DNA of 64,000 nt, taken from Luteibacter sp. 9135 (GTDB lineage: Bacteria; Pseudomonadota; Gammaproteobacteria; Xanthomonadales; Rhodanobacteraceae). The notes below the pieces were generated by a model, which ran no database searches, had not been told where the DNA came from, and saw nothing but the letters and a program-made list of their open reading frames with translations. A program made the translations under genes and the position numbers. Location: the NCBI RefSeq assembly GCF_000745005.1, contig NZ_JQNB01000001.1, positions 3,403,501 through 3,467,500 of the forward strand. The letters run 5' to 3'. This document shows positions 1 through 8,913 of the stretch, piece by piece. Within the stretch, counting starts at the first letter, position 1; each line of letters opens with the position of its first letter.

Positions 1-249
1 AAGCGCGTACGCCAGGGCTACCTCGTGCGTACACGCACCGATGCCGACCTGATCGAGGCGACCCACGACGACGTGCGTCGCCGCGACGCGATGCTCGCCA
101 GCGGCGCACAGCTTTTGAGCACGGATTTCCCGGCCCATGAGCCGGCGTCCACCGGCTACGTCGTTGCCTTCCCTGGCAACGCGGTGGCCCGCTGCGATCC
201 GCTGCGTCTCCACGAAAGCTGCGCGCGTATGGACCTGACACACCGCTAG
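1..249 (+). CDS. Ca2+-dependent phosphoinositide phospholipase C, C-terminal part (5' end outside window)
   Basis: The frame is open from the first base and closes at 249, so only the last 82 residues are present. The visible part resembles the C-terminus of bacterial Ca2+-dependent phosphoinositide-specific phospholipase C: a GYLVRTRTDAD stretch, then RRDAMLASGAQLLSTDFP, then a FPG...ARCDP ending. Enzymes of this family cut the headgroup from phosphatidylinositol outside the cytoplasm. The catalytic histidines would lie upstream and cannot be checked here. It is co-directional with a TonB receptor and a histidine acid phosphatase, which suggests joint use of inositol phosphates (inference). 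The family call rests on a short tail. Confidence 0.6.
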   Translation, partial: KRVRQGYLVRTRTDADLIEATHDDVRRRDAMLASGAQLLSTDFPAHEPASTGYVVAFPGNAVARCDPLRLHESCARMDLTHR

Positions 250-317
250 CGCTTTCTGCCGCCGCTTTCCTGCCTTCCCCTCCGTTTGCCCCCTTACCTT
301 CCCTGCTCGAGGTCTCC

Positions 318-3053
318 ATGCGCGTGTCCCTTTCTCCCTGCCTGCTCACGCTGGCCATCGTCACCGCCCTCCTCCATGTGGCGCCGGTACACGCGAACGA
401 CGTGGACGGCACCACGGACACCAGCGACAAGAAGGTCACGGCCTTGAAGGGCATGAATGTGGATGCCCAGGTGGTCGCTGCCGGCACTGTCGACGAACAG
501 CGCCTGGGCACCGGTGTGACCACGGTGATGAGCAAGCAGCAGATCGAGGCCGTGCCGTCGGCAAACATCGCCGATGTGCTGGCGCACCTGCCGGGCCTGT
601 CGTCCTACAGCGATATGCACCTGGGCCAGGCGGCCACCGGCGAAAGCGAGTACGTGACGATCCGCGGCCTGGATTCCAGTTACAACGCCTATACGCTCAA
701 CGGCTTCGCGCTGCCGGAGACCGACGCCTCCACGCGTGCCATCTCGCTGGACATGCTGGCCCCGTTCGGCATCCAGTCGGTGAAGGTGTCCAAGACCCCT
801 ACCAGCGACATGCCCGGCGATGCCATCGGCGGAACGATCGACATGCGCACGCCGACGGCGTTCGACTTCGCCCGCGACACCTACGCGAAGACGACGGTGC
901 AGGGGCGGCTCAACGACCTGGCCGACCACCGCGGGCTGCCGGACAAGGGCGGCGTGTTCCAGCAGGAGTTCGCGCACAGGTTCGGGCCGTCGAAACAGCT
1001 GGGCCTGTATGCGGCCGGTTATTACGGCAAGTACGACAACGCCGCGGAAGCCGTGGCGCCCAATGCGCAGTACCAGCCGCTGAACGCGGCCAACGCCTCG
1101 GCCACCGATCTGTCGCAGGCCGGCCCGCTAGCGAGCTCGCAGTACAAGTACAGCGTCTACACGAACCAGATCAAGCGGTATGGCGGCAACGTGTCGCTGG
1201 ACTGGAACGGCGAAACGACCTCGTTGTTCGCCCGTGCCATCTATGGCGTCTACGACGTGCAGGGCGAACAGAACCAGATGTCCGCCCGTAACGAAACCGC
1301 AACCATGGCGCTGCGTGGCGGCTATTTCAACACGCGCGACATCAAACAGAAGACCGCGACCCTGCAACTGGGCGGGAGCAGCACGATCGACGCGCTCACA
1401 CTCGGCTATGGCACGTCCTACGGCGTCGGCTCACGCAACGTGCCCGATTACGTCGAGGCCAGCCTGTACGGTCCGCTCACGACGGGGCAGTTCGCCTTCA
1501 ACCTGAGCAACCCCACGTTCCCCAACCTCGCCGGCACCCCGGCCGCCGTGCGTAACTACGGTTATAGCCTGTCGACCGACAGCTTCTGGAAGACCCAGGG
1601 CAGCGATGCGGGTAGCCGGGATAACCGCATCAACGCGCACATCGACGGCATCTATGCGTTCGCCGACCAGTCCCTCCAGAACATCGCCTTCGGGCTTTCC
1701 GGCGATACGTCAAAACGCAACGCCTACGATCATCCGTTCTCGCACGACAACAACAACTTCGTCTACGGCGGACCGTTCTTCGGTGGCCCTGACTATTCGT
1801 TCGACGCCGCGGGCGGGCCGTCGCTCGCCAACCTCCCGGGACGCCTGGTGACCCACCCGTTCGATGGTCGCTATGCCGGCCCGTTCAAGCTCATCGACCG
1901 CCGCTGGGTGCTCGACCAGGCAGTACCGTACAAGTACCTCGACGATCCTAACGGCAGCGGTATATACACGGCCAACGACTACAACGCCAACACCACGTCG
2001 AGCCGGGAAAACATCGTCGCTGGCTACCTCATGGCCACGTTCCGCGTTCAGGACCTGACCATCACGCCGGGCGTTCGCTACGAGCTGACCGACTATTCGG
2101 CGACGTCGTGGCGCTCCAACGGCGATGACGCGACGGGCGTCTTCGTCAACCAGGGCAAGCGCTACGGCGAGATCCTTCCCGGTATCGCGCTGAACTACCG
2201 CCCTGACGAGCTGACCGTCTACCGTGCGTCGCTGCGGCGCAGCTTCAGCCGGCCGGCGTTCGGCCTGATCTCCGGGCAGACCAACTATTCGATCGACGAC
2301 GTCACCGGCCAGGTGGTCGGCATTTCCAAGCCTAACCCCGATCTGCGGCCGACCACCGCCGACAATCTCGACCTCTCGGCGGAGTTCTACGACACCACGG
2401 GCGGCATGGTCACCGCCTCGGCGTACTACAAACGCCTGAACGACTTCATCTTCACCTCGCAATCGTCCACCGGCAACGACAGCACGCTGGGCGGCAACGT
2501 GCCCACCGGTACGGTGCTGACGGGTGGCGTGCCGGTCAGCATGCCGGAGAACGGCGGCGCGGCGAAGATCTACGGCATCGAGATGGCGCTGCGCAAGCAG
2601 TTCGTCACCCTGCCGGGCCTGTGGAGCCACTTCGGCGTGGGCGGCAACCTCACGGTGCAGCACAGCTCGGCGCACAGCGGTCGCGAGGATCATCCGTCCA
2701 CCACCTGGCTGCCGCGCGCACCCGAGCGCATGTACAACGCCGACCTGTTCTACCGCGATGACCGATTCCACGCCGACCTGATCTACAACTACACCGGCGT
2801 GCAATTGATCGGCCTCAACGGCAATGGCCTGGATTACTACCTGCAGCCGGTGAAGACGCTGGACCTCTCGGCCAACTACGATCTGCCCTACGGGCTGGGC
2901 GTGGGTATCTCGGTCAAGAACCTGCTCGACCATGCCACGTTCTACGAAACCTCCGGCAAGTCGCGCCGCTACCTGGCGTACGATCCGGGTGCCGATGGTG
3001 CCTACGTCCAGACCGGGCGCATCTACATGGTCAACCTCAGCTACACGTTCTGA
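318..3053 (+). CDS. TonB-dependent outer-membrane receptor
   Basis: A 911-residue outer-membrane importer. It has an N-terminal signal peptide ending near VHA (about residue 26), then a plug domain (about 60-190) with VLAHLPGLSSYS and the VTIRGLDSSYNAYTLNG block. A long beta-barrel follows and ends in the aromatic SYTF. The plug resembles the TonB receptor class common in Xanthomonas and Caulobacter, which often takes up carbohydrates or organic phosphates. No N-terminal STN signalling domain is seen. GAGGTC lies 5 nt before the ATG. It sits 13 nt upstream of the histidine acid phosphatase and 68 nt after the phospholipase C, so an inositol-phosphate or phosphoester substrate is a reasonable inference. 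Confidence 0.9.
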   Translation: MRVSLSPCLLTLAIVTALLHVAPVHANDVDGTTDTSDKKVTALKGMNVDAQVVAAGTVDEQRLGTGVTTVMSKQQIEAVPSANIADVLAHLPGLSSYSDMHLGQAATGESEYVTIRGLDSSYNAYTLNGFALPETDASTRAISLDMLAPFGIQSVKVSKTPTSDMPGDAIGGTIDMRTPTAFDFARDTYAKTTVQGRLNDLADHRGLPDKGGVFQQEFAHRFGPSKQLGLYAAGYYGKYDNAAEAVAPNAQYQPLNAANASATDLSQAGPLASSQYKYSVYTNQIKRYGGNVSLDWNGETTSLFARAIYGVYDVQGEQNQMSARNETATMALRGGYFNTRDIKQKTATLQLGGSSTIDALTLGYGTSYGVGSRNVPDYVEASLYGPLTTGQFAFNLSNPTFPNLAGTPAAVRNYGYSLSTDSFWKTQGSDAGSRDNRINAHIDGIYAFADQSLQNIAFGLSGDTSKRNAYDHPFSHDNNNFVYGGPFFGGPDYSFDAAGGPSLANLPGRLVTHPFDGRYAGPFKLIDRRWVLDQAVPYKYLDDPNGSGIYTANDYNANTTSSRENIVAGYLMATFRVQDLTITPGVRYELTDYSATSWRSNGDDATGVFVNQGKRYGEILPGIALNYRPDELTVYRASLRRSFSRPAFGLISGQTNYSIDDVTGQVVGISKPNPDLRPTTADNLDLSAEFYDTTGGMVTASAYYKRLNDFIFTSQSSTGNDSTLGGNVPTGTVLTGGVPVSMPENGGAAKIYGIEMALRKQFVTLPGLWSHFGVGGNLTVQHSSAHSGREDHPSTTWLPRAPERMYNADLFYRDDRFHADLIYNYTGVQLIGLNGNGLDYYLQPVKTLDLSANYDLPYGLGVGISVKNLLDHATFYETSGKSRRYLAYDPGADGAYVQTGRIYMVNLSYTF

Positions 3054-3066
3054 GCAGGGATACCGC

Positions 3067-4326
3067 ATGCGACCACTCACGTACCGTCGATCCGTCCGTG
3101 TCATCGCGGCCGCCGCCGCGCTCCTGCTGGCCGGACCGGGCCAGGCGCACGACGATCTTCGCCTGGAACAGGTGGTGATGGTCTACCGGCACGGCGTCCG
3201 TTCGCCGCTGCCGGGCGAGATCCAGGTCGACGAGGTTCACGGCAAGCCGTGGCCGTCGTGGCCCGTGGCGCCCTCTATCCTGACCCGCCACGGGCGGGAC
3301 GGGGTCATGGCCATGGCGCGCTACGACCGGGAGCGGCTGGCCGTTGCGGGACTAGTGCCCGCGACGGGATGCCCGGCGGCGGCCCGTATCCGCCTCTGGG
3401 CCAACACCGACCAGCGAACCATCGCCAGCGCGCAGGCCTTTGCCGACGGCTTCGCACCCGGCTGTGCACTGGTAGTCGATCACCTGCCGGAAGGCCAGGT
3501 CGACCCGATCTTCAACCCGGTCGCGGCGGATGCCGTGGACTGGGATGGGAAGCTCGCGGTCGACGCCATACAACGCGAGACCCATGGCCCGGACGCGCTC
3601 ACGGCCACGCATCGCGGCGCCATGGAGGTGTTCTCCCGCGTCATGGGTTGCAAGGAGGGCGACACCCAGGACGTCTGCCACCCCGCGACTTGGAAGGGCT
3701 CGCTGTCGTTGGCGAAGGACGGACGTGGTATCGCGCTGGATGGCCCCATCGCGAAAACCTCGGGCACGGCCGAGGCGATCATCATGGCCTACCTCGAAGG
3801 TATGCCGTTGGCCGACGTCGGCTGGGGGCGCGTGGACGCTGCGGGCTTCCTTGCCCTCTCGCAACTCCACGCGCTGCTGTTCGCGGTCCACGCGCGTCCC
3901 TCCTACGTGGCCGACCGGGTGGCATCGGTGCTGGCGGGCCACGTGGTGACCTTGCTGCAGCAGCCGGACGCGCCCCGGCTCAGCCTCTTCGTGGGTAGCG
4001 ACAACAACATCCTCGCGCTTGCCGGCGTGCTGGGCGTGCATGTGCAGATGCCGGGCTATGCCGAGGATGACCCGCCGGTGGGCGGCGCACTGGAGCTGGC
4101 CGTATGGCGTTCGGCCACGACGCGCCACCGCTACGTGACCGTGACTTACCAGGCGCAGACGCCGACGCAGTTGCGCGAGAGCGTAGCGCTGTCCCTCGCG
4201 CGGCCACCGGCCCGACAGCCGCTGCTGCCCGCCGCCTGCCCGGCCGCACCCACGCCCTGCGATGCCGATGTCGTACTTGACACGCTCCGCAAGGCCGCCG
4301 CCCTTCAGCGCACCAGGCGATCCTGA
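3067..4326 (+). CDS. Periplasmic histidine acid phosphatase (phytase/glucose-1-phosphatase family)
   Basis: A 419-residue secreted phosphatase; the first about 28 residues (to GQAHD) form a signal peptide. The nucleophile motif RHGVRSP is at about residues 42-48. WANTDQRTIASAQAF and DPIFNPV are typical of the AppA/Agp branch, which dephosphorylates phytate or sugar phosphates in the periplasm. The C-terminal proton-donor motif, normally GHDTN or GHDSN, reads GSDNN: the aspartate is kept but the histidine is serine. The ATG at 3067 was chosen over longer in-frame starts because the signal peptide begins there. It is 13 nt behind the TonB receptor, and its 3' end overlaps the convergent Na/Pi symporter by 22 nt. 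The substrate is not determined by sequence. Confidence 0.85.
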   Translation: MRPLTYRRSVRVIAAAAALLLAGPGQAHDDLRLEQVVMVYRHGVRSPLPGEIQVDEVHGKPWPSWPVAPSILTRHGRDGVMAMARYDRERLAVAGLVPATGCPAAARIRLWANTDQRTIASAQAFADGFAPGCALVVDHLPEGQVDPIFNPVAADAVDWDGKLAVDAIQRETHGPDALTATHRGAMEVFSRVMGCKEGDTQDVCHPATWKGSLSLAKDGRGIALDGPIAKTSGTAEAIIMAYLEGMPLADVGWGRVDAAGFLALSQLHALLFAVHARPSYVADRVASVLAGHVVTLLQQPDAPRLSLFVGSDNNILALAGVLGVHVQMPGYAEDDPPVGGALELAVWRSATTRHRYVTVTYQAQTPTQLRESVALSLARPPARQPLLPAACPAAPTPCDADVVLDTLRKAAALQRTRRS

Positions 4327-5939
4327 AGCATGCCGGCCCGTTCCAGCGGCAGGTAGGCGAAGGCGACCACATGCGAGTGGATCCGCTTGAGGTCGCGCAG
4401 GATGCGCAGGTAGACATCCCCACCGGCCGTCGCATCGCGACGCTCGCGCAGCGCACGCAGGTGACGGTCGGCGGCATCGTTCTCCAGCCGCCAGAGCGTT
4501 TCCTTGCGTGCCAGCAGACCCTGCGCCGCACGCAGGTCGCCATGCATGAACACGGCGAAACCCAGGCGCAGGCTTTCCATCAGCTGGCCGTGCATGAGGG
4601 CCAGGTCCTGGATGTCGTCCGCGCTGAAGTCCTGACCGCGCTCCGCTTTTTTTGCGGCGAACTCCATCAGGTTGTTGGCGGTGATGTCGCCGATGTGCTC
4701 CACGTTGATGACAAAGGCCAGGATGTCCTGGCTGCGCCGCGCATCCTCCTCGTTGAGCGCCTCGCTGCCCAGGTCGGTCAGGTAATCGCGGATGGCCACG
4801 CCCAGGCGATCCAGCCAGGGATCCATCTGCCCGATCGAACGGGCACGCACGCGATCGTCCTTGCCGAACACCTCGACCACCCACTTCAGCATGCCCTCGA
4901 CCATGTCGGCCATGCGCATCGCTTCGCGCGTGGCATTGGCCAGCGCCACGTTGGCGGAGTCCAGCGCGCCGGTGTCGAGGTACTGTGGCACCCCCGGGTC
5001 GTCCGGACGCGGCGGGTCCGGCAGGAGGCGCACAAGCAGCCCCGCCATGCGTTCGACCGGCAGCAGGAACACGATGGCCAGCGCGAGGTTGAACGCCGTG
5101 TGGAAGTTGACCGCCATGCGCGCTGGCGACGCGTCCAACGGGGCCAGTGCCACGGCGATCGGGTGCAGCAACGGCAGGCAGACGACGCAGCCGATGCCAC
5201 GAACGATGAGATTACCCAGCGGCAGGCGACGCGCCACCGGCGTGTCCGCTTCGAACAGCGCCGGCAGCGTGCCACCGAGATTGGCGCCGAGCACGAGCGC
5301 CATGGCCCCGGTGGCATCCACCACGCCCGTCGTGGCGAGCGAGGCGACCAGCAGCACCATGGCCACGCTGGAGTGGAACAGCCAGGTGAGCAAAGCGGCG
5401 ACCAGCACGGCCAGTACGGGCTCGGAGGCCAGGCTCGATGCAATGGCGCGCAGGAACGCGGCATTCTCCACCGGGGCGAGCGTCCCTACCAGCAGATGCA
5501 GCGACAGCAGCATCAGGCCCAGCCCGATAGCCACGCGGCCCAGGTTTTCGTAGCGCGCATCGTCCGTGCGTCGGTGGATGGTGAACCCGAGCAGGATCAG
5601 CACGGGCGCGACCACCGAGATATCGAACGACATCACTTGCACGATCAGCGTCGTGCCGACGTTGGCGCCGAGCATCACGGCCAGGCCAGGGGCCAGGCCG
5701 AGGAAACCGCTGGCGGCGAAGGAGGTGGCCATGAGGCCGGTGGCCGTGCTGCTCTGGAGCAACGCGGTGACGACGACACCGAAGGCGAACGCCGCCGGGC
5801 GATGGGCCAGGTAACGGCCGAGCCAGCGCCGCAAGGCGCTGCCATAACCACGCAGGACGCCGCTGGTCACCATGTGCGTGCCCCACAGGAGCAGCGCCAC
5901 GTAGCCGAAAAGATCGAGGAGGCCGAGCATGCCGTTCAT
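4305..5939 (-). CDS. Na+/phosphate cotransporter with C-terminal PhoU-like domain
   Basis: A 544-residue inner-membrane protein of the NptA/PhoU-associated Na/Pi symporter family. The N-terminal half (about residues 1-310) carries two inverted repeats of hydrophobic helices with the paired signature blocks VTALLQSSTATGLMATSF and LLTWLFHSSVAMVLL (QSS and HSS). The C-terminal about 200 residues form a helical PhoU-like domain. These proteins import or balance phosphate using sodium. The ATG at 5939 (MNGMLGLLDLF) is preferred over one 15 codons upstream because the first transmembrane helix follows it directly. It is convergent with the acid phosphatase, fitting capture of released phosphate. 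Confidence 0.88.
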   Translation of the reverse strand: MNGMLGLLDLFGYVALLLWGTHMVTSGVLRGYGSALRRWLGRYLAHRPAAFAFGVVVTALLQSSTATGLMATSFAASGFLGLAPGLAVMLGANVGTTLIVQVMSFDISVVAPVLILLGFTIHRRTDDARYENLGRVAIGLGLMLLSLHLLVGTLAPVENAAFLRAIASSLASEPVLAVLVAALLTWLFHSSVAMVLLVASLATTGVVDATGAMALVLGANLGGTLPALFEADTPVARRLPLGNLIVRGIGCVVCLPLLHPIAVALAPLDASPARMAVNFHTAFNLALAIVFLLPVERMAGLLVRLLPDPPRPDDPGVPQYLDTGALDSANVALANATREAMRMADMVEGMLKWVVEVFGKDDRVRARSIGQMDPWLDRLGVAIRDYLTDLGSEALNEEDARRSQDILAFVINVEHIGDITANNLMEFAAKKAERGQDFSADDIQDLALMHGQLMESLRLGFAVFMHGDLRAAQGLLARKETLWRLENDAADRHLRALRERRDATAGGDVYLRILRDLKRIHSHVVAFAYLPLERAGMLQDRLVR

Positions 5940-6353
5940 GGCGTACCCCGGCCGGAAACACGGGTAAAGAGCTTCACAGCCCATCTCCTGGTAACGGCGC
6001 CCGCGGCGGCCGCAAGGAGTGGGCCGGGTTTCCTAGTAGCGGAAAACGCCAGCCGACCGGGCGCGATCGCCGGGAGCGGTCTGATTGTGGTGAGCCGCCG
6101 ATGCCCGCAAGACGCGGAAACCGACGACGCTACTGGGATGAACGTCCATAGGCCTTGGTGTAAGTGGACAACATGCGCCGCGCGTGTCGAAGCGAGGCGC
6201 GGGCATTGTCTTGACTCGCGCCGACAAGGTCAACCGCCGCGTCAGCACGCCCCGTACAGCGACGTCGTCACGCGATCACGCCCGCGGGGCATACAGACCA
6301 CGCCGCCTGCGAAACCCTGACTGCCCTTCGCAGCGCGCCCGGAGACACCTGCC
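5940..6353. other. 414-nt intergenic region without a supportable gene
   Basis: This gap separates the divergent Na/Pi symporter and DUF2243 genes. Short frames occur on both strands, but none has a recognisable domain, a good ribosome site or a convincing protein. It holds a candidate sigma70 promoter reading toward the symporter (6205-6233), which would leave a leader of about 260 nt. I did not recognise a riboswitch, tRNA or terminator in it. Confidence 0.5.
6205..6233 (-). promoter_or_regulatory. Candidate sigma70 promoter toward the Na/Pi symporter
   Basis: On the minus strand TTGACC (6233-6228) and GACAAT (6210-6205) are separated by exactly 17 nt. The -35 box matches consensus at 5 of 6 positions and the -10 box at 4 of 6. 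TTGAC and GTCAA also form an inverted repeat here (6211-6215 and 6229-6233). Transcription would begin near 6198, about 260 nt before the symporter start. Confidence 0.35.
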
Positions 6354-6830
6354 ATGCCACCACAGGGCCCTTTCCCCCGCCTTGCGGGCATCCTGTTCGG
6401 ACTCGGTCTGGGCGGATTCTTCGACGGCATCGTCCTGCACCAGCTGTTGCAGTGGCATCACATGGTCAGCAGCTGGTATCCGATCGACAGCCTGCGTAAC
6501 CTGCAGATCAATACGCGCTGGGACGGCGCGTTCCACAGTCTCACCTACCTGCTCGTGCTCGGCGGCATGGTGGCGCTATGGCGTGCGGGCTACCACCCGA
6601 GCGGACGCAACGACCGCCGGTTGTGGATCGGCCATCTGCTGTTGGGATGGGGGTTGTTCAACGTGGTGGAAGGTCTTATCGACCATCAGTGGCTGGGCAT
6701 GCACCACGTCAACGAAACGGTTCCGTCCGATATGCGCCCGATCTGGGACGGGGCCTTTCTCGCCTGGGGCGCGGCCATGATCGTGCTGGGGTGGGTGCTC
6801 GCGCGCCGTCCGGTGCGTGATGACCACTGA
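6354..6830 (+). CDS. DUF2243 family membrane protein
   Basis: A 158-residue integral membrane protein of the DUF2243 family. Visible features are the first helix with FGLGLGGFFDGIVLHQLLQW, the conserved WHHMVSSWYP and RWDGAFHS stretches, and four predicted membrane segments. A GGAGA ribosome site lies 9 nt before the ATG. The function is not established; DUF2243 genes often sit near cytochrome oxidase assembly genes, and a cytochrome oxidase operon lies 5 kb downstream here. Its stop overlaps the next small gene by 11 nt, so the two are probably translated together. Confidence 0.85.
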   Translation: MPPQGPFPRLAGILFGLGLGGFFDGIVLHQLLQWHHMVSSWYPIDSLRNLQINTRWDGAFHSLTYLLVLGGMVALWRAGYHPSGRNDRRLWIGHLLLGWGLFNVVEGLIDHQWLGMHHVNETVPSDMRPIWDGAFLAWGAAMIVLGWVLARRPVRDDH

Positions 6831-6984
6831 GCGTCGTCGTCCTGCCGGCGGGCGGCGCTGGCTGCCTGTGCTGGCGATCGCGCTGGGTGTGATCCTGGCG
6901 ACCGCGCCGGTGTGGCGCCCGCTCCTCTTTCCCGTTCGCCTCACCGTCGAGGAGATCCTCAGCTTCCGCTGCGGCCCATTTTAA
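6820..6984 (+). CDS. Small single-pass membrane protein, 54 aa
   Basis: An ATG at 6820 opens inside the end of the DUF2243 gene and runs to TAA at 6984. The product has a positively charged N-terminus (TTERRRPAGGRR), one hydrophobic segment (WLPVLAIALGVILATAPVW) and a short tail. That is an N-in single-pass topology. Overlap with the upstream gene suggests translational coupling. The family is not recognised and the coding status rests on the overlap, the TM segment and the lack of another gene in this stretch. Confidence 0.55.
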   Translation: MTTERRRPAGGRRWLPVLAIALGVILATAPVWRPLLFPVRLTVEEILSFRCGPF

Positions 6985-6996
6985 GAGGGCTTGGCA

Positions 6997-7848
6997 TCAG
7001 CGAAGCCGATCGAGCAGTCGCGGGATGGTCGGCAGCAGTTCGCGGGCCAGATAACCGACCGTGCCGATGCGCCGGCCCGCGATGACCCCGGCCCGGGCAT
7101 GCAACGCGACCGCCCATACGGCCGCCTGCACGGGATCCGCGCCTCGGGCCAGCAGTCCCGCCAGCACGCCGGCCATCACATCGCCCGAGCCCGAGGTGCC
7201 CAATCCCGGCGCATCCACGTGGTGCACCCACCGCGTACGGCCCGGCGCCGCTATCCACGTGGTCGGACCCTTCAGCACCACGACCGCATCGAAGCGATCC
7301 GCCGCGACCTGGGCCAACGCCTCGGCGTGACGCGCGACTTCCGCCGGCGTGACGCCCATGAGATCCGCCATTTCGCCCACATGCGGTGTGAGTACCGCAC
7401 GTCCACGCGCAGCCTGGACGGCATCGGTATGCAGGCTTCCGGCATCCAGGACCACCGCGCGCGCGGCGCGCGCGACCTGAACGGACACGGGCGATGCCGC
7501 CGTGGCCATGCCCGGCCCTACGACCACCGCGCTCGCCGCGCGCACATGGCCGACATACGAGGTGCTCAGCGCGTCCAGCTCGCCCGCGTCCGTGGCAGCG
7601 ACGCCGACCACTGCCGCTTCGGGCATGGCGACGCCGAGTCCGGCGACATGATCGGCCAGCGTCAGCATCATCAGCTTGCCGGCGCCAGCGCGGAGTGCCG
7701 CCTCCCCGGTAAGCGCGATGGCACCCGGGACCTGGCGCGAGCCGCCGACCACCAGCACGCGACCCCGGTCCTCCTTGCTGGCCGCGGCTTCCGGTGACGG
7801 CAGCGGCCAGCGACGCAGGACGGCCCCGGTGATCCGTTGCGCGGCCAT
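6997..7848 (-). CDS. nnrD: ADP-dependent NAD(P)H-hydrate dehydratase
   Basis: A 283-residue ribokinase-fold enzyme that dehydrates damaged NAD(P)H hydrates back to NAD(P)H at the expense of ADP or ATP. Seen are the N-terminal VLVVGGSRQVPGAIALTGEA block, LTPHVGEMADL, VVLKGPTTWIAAP, and the nucleotide/catalytic loop GLGTSGSGDVMAGVLAG. It is the stand-alone dehydratase; the epimerase domain found fused in YjeF/Nnr is absent. Its ATG overlaps the stop of the upstream histidine phosphatase by one base, so the two genes form a coupled pair. Confidence 0.9.
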   Translation of the reverse strand: MAAQRITGAVLRRWPLPSPEAAASKEDRGRVLVVGGSRQVPGAIALTGEAALRAGAGKLMMLTLADHVAGLGVAMPEAAVVGVAATDAGELDALSTSYVGHVRAASAVVVGPGMATAASPVSVQVARAARAVVLDAGSLHTDAVQAARGRAVLTPHVGEMADLMGVTPAEVARHAEALAQVAADRFDAVVVLKGPTTWIAAPGRTRWVHHVDAPGLGTSGSGDVMAGVLAGLLARGADPVQAAVWAVALHARAGVIAGRRIGTVGYLARELLPTIPRLLDRLR

Positions 7849-8606
7849 CAGCGTGCCCCCGCCGGTGCGTCCTTCGCGGTCGTCACCTCGTCGCTGTCCA
7901 GCGTGGGAGGCACGAAGCGTCCATGCCGAAGCACGAAGCCGACTGGCGGCCCGGGCGTGATGTCGTATTCCGCGTAGCCACCGTTGGGAAAATCGCCTTC
8001 CCGATCGATCGCCAGGATTTCGTCCTCACGCAGGCCTTCCAGCAGGTAGCGGCAGCAGTTGACGATCACCTGGTGCCCGACGACGAGGATCCGATGATCG
8101 GGGCCACGCAGGCGAATGCCGTCCACCACGCTTCGCAGCCGCAGGATCACGTCGCACCAGCTTTCGCCGCCGGGCGGACGAAAGTAGAACTTGCCGACCA
8201 GGCTGCGCTGTTCGGCCAGTGCCCGGTGCTGCGCCTCGATGCCCTTGCGCGTGAAACGATCCAGGATGCCGAACTCCTTCTCCCGCAGGCGCTCGTCGAC
8301 CTCGATGGCGCGCTCGGGAATACCGAGGGCGGAAGCGACGATCGCCGCCGTCTGGTGGGCGCGTACGAATGGCGAGGACAGAATGACATCGGGGCGTTCG
8401 TGCGCGGCACGCGAGGCGAACCACGTACCCGCGGCCTCCGCCTGGCGCGTGCCCAGTGCCGACAGCGGCACATCGGCGTCACGGTGCTTCAGCGTGATCA
8501 TCTCGTCGCCGGCGGCCTCCGCCTCGTCGCGGGCGACATTGCCCGCACTTTGCCCGTGGCGGAGGATATAGAGCTTGCCCGCGTTCGCGGAAGGATCGGC
8601 GGCCAT
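7848..8606 (-). CDS. Histidine phosphatase superfamily protein (phosphoglycerate mutase-like)
   Basis: A 252-residue branch-1 histidine phosphatase. The phosphohistidine motif LRHGQSAGN lies near residues 14-22, followed by PLSALGTRQAEAAG, SSPFVRAHQTA and the second catalytic block LVVGHQVIVNC. The family contains mutases and phosphatases acting on sugar or small phosphate esters; the substrate cannot be told from sequence. Its stop overlaps the nnrD start by one base, implying co-expression with metabolite repair. Confidence 0.85.
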   Translation of the reverse strand: MAADPSANAGKLYILRHGQSAGNVARDEAEAAGDEMITLKHRDADVPLSALGTRQAEAAGTWFASRAAHERPDVILSSPFVRAHQTAAIVASALGIPERAIEVDERLREKEFGILDRFTRKGIEAQHRALAEQRSLVGKFYFRPPGGESWCDVILRLRSVVDGIRLRGPDHRILVVGHQVIVNCCRYLLEGLREDEILAIDREGDFPNGGYAEYDITPGPPVGFVLRHGRFVPPTLDSDEVTTAKDAPAGAR

Positions 8607-8675
8607 GGAAGATCTCGTTCGACGTTGATGGCCGAGGATTCCGCCGTCGGTGTGAAGGCGGCGTCCGTCTGGGCG

Positions 8676-8825
8676 TCACCTCGCCACCAGCGCATAGACG
8701 GCGACGCCGACCGCGCCGAGCGTAACGATGGCGCCCGCGACGACGGCCACGAGCTTGAGCAAGACGTCGCGTCCGATGGCACTGACCGTGGGACGGGAGG
8801 GAGGCGTTGGATCGTTCGTACCCAT
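8676..8825 (-). CDS. Small membrane protein, 49 aa
   Basis: ATG at 8825 to TGA at 8676. The product has a polar Pro-rich N-terminus ([20 protein letters not shown]) and one long hydrophobic segment of about 25 residues ending VYALVAR, so it is a single-pass inner-membrane peptide. No family is recognised. It lies 69 nt upstream of the histidine phosphatase on the same strand, and diverges from the stress-like gene at 8914. Coding status is inferred from composition and position. Confidence 0.5.
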   Translation of the reverse strand: MGTNDPTPPSRPTVSAIGRDVLLKLVAVVAGAIVTLGAVGVAVYALVAR

Positions 8826-8913
8826 GCGAGTGTCACTCCTGCTTCATTGAACTGATGCGGGACCATGACGCGTCGACACGCATCGTGGCGTCATCACCCA
8901 CCGAGGAAACGTC

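Noticed and set aside
1710..3104. Long minus-strand frame inside the TonB receptor gene
   Set aside because: Antisense shadow; the receptor has a signal peptide, plug and barrel along its whole length.
6033..6248. Minus-strand 71-codon frame in the symporter/DUF2243 gap
   Set aside because: No ribosome site, domain or hydrophobic pattern, and it overlaps the candidate promoter.
4371..6320. 649-codon open frame opposite the Na/Pi symporter
   Set aside because: It is His-, Gln- and Arg-rich without domains and mirrors the third-position GC of the real gene on the other strand.
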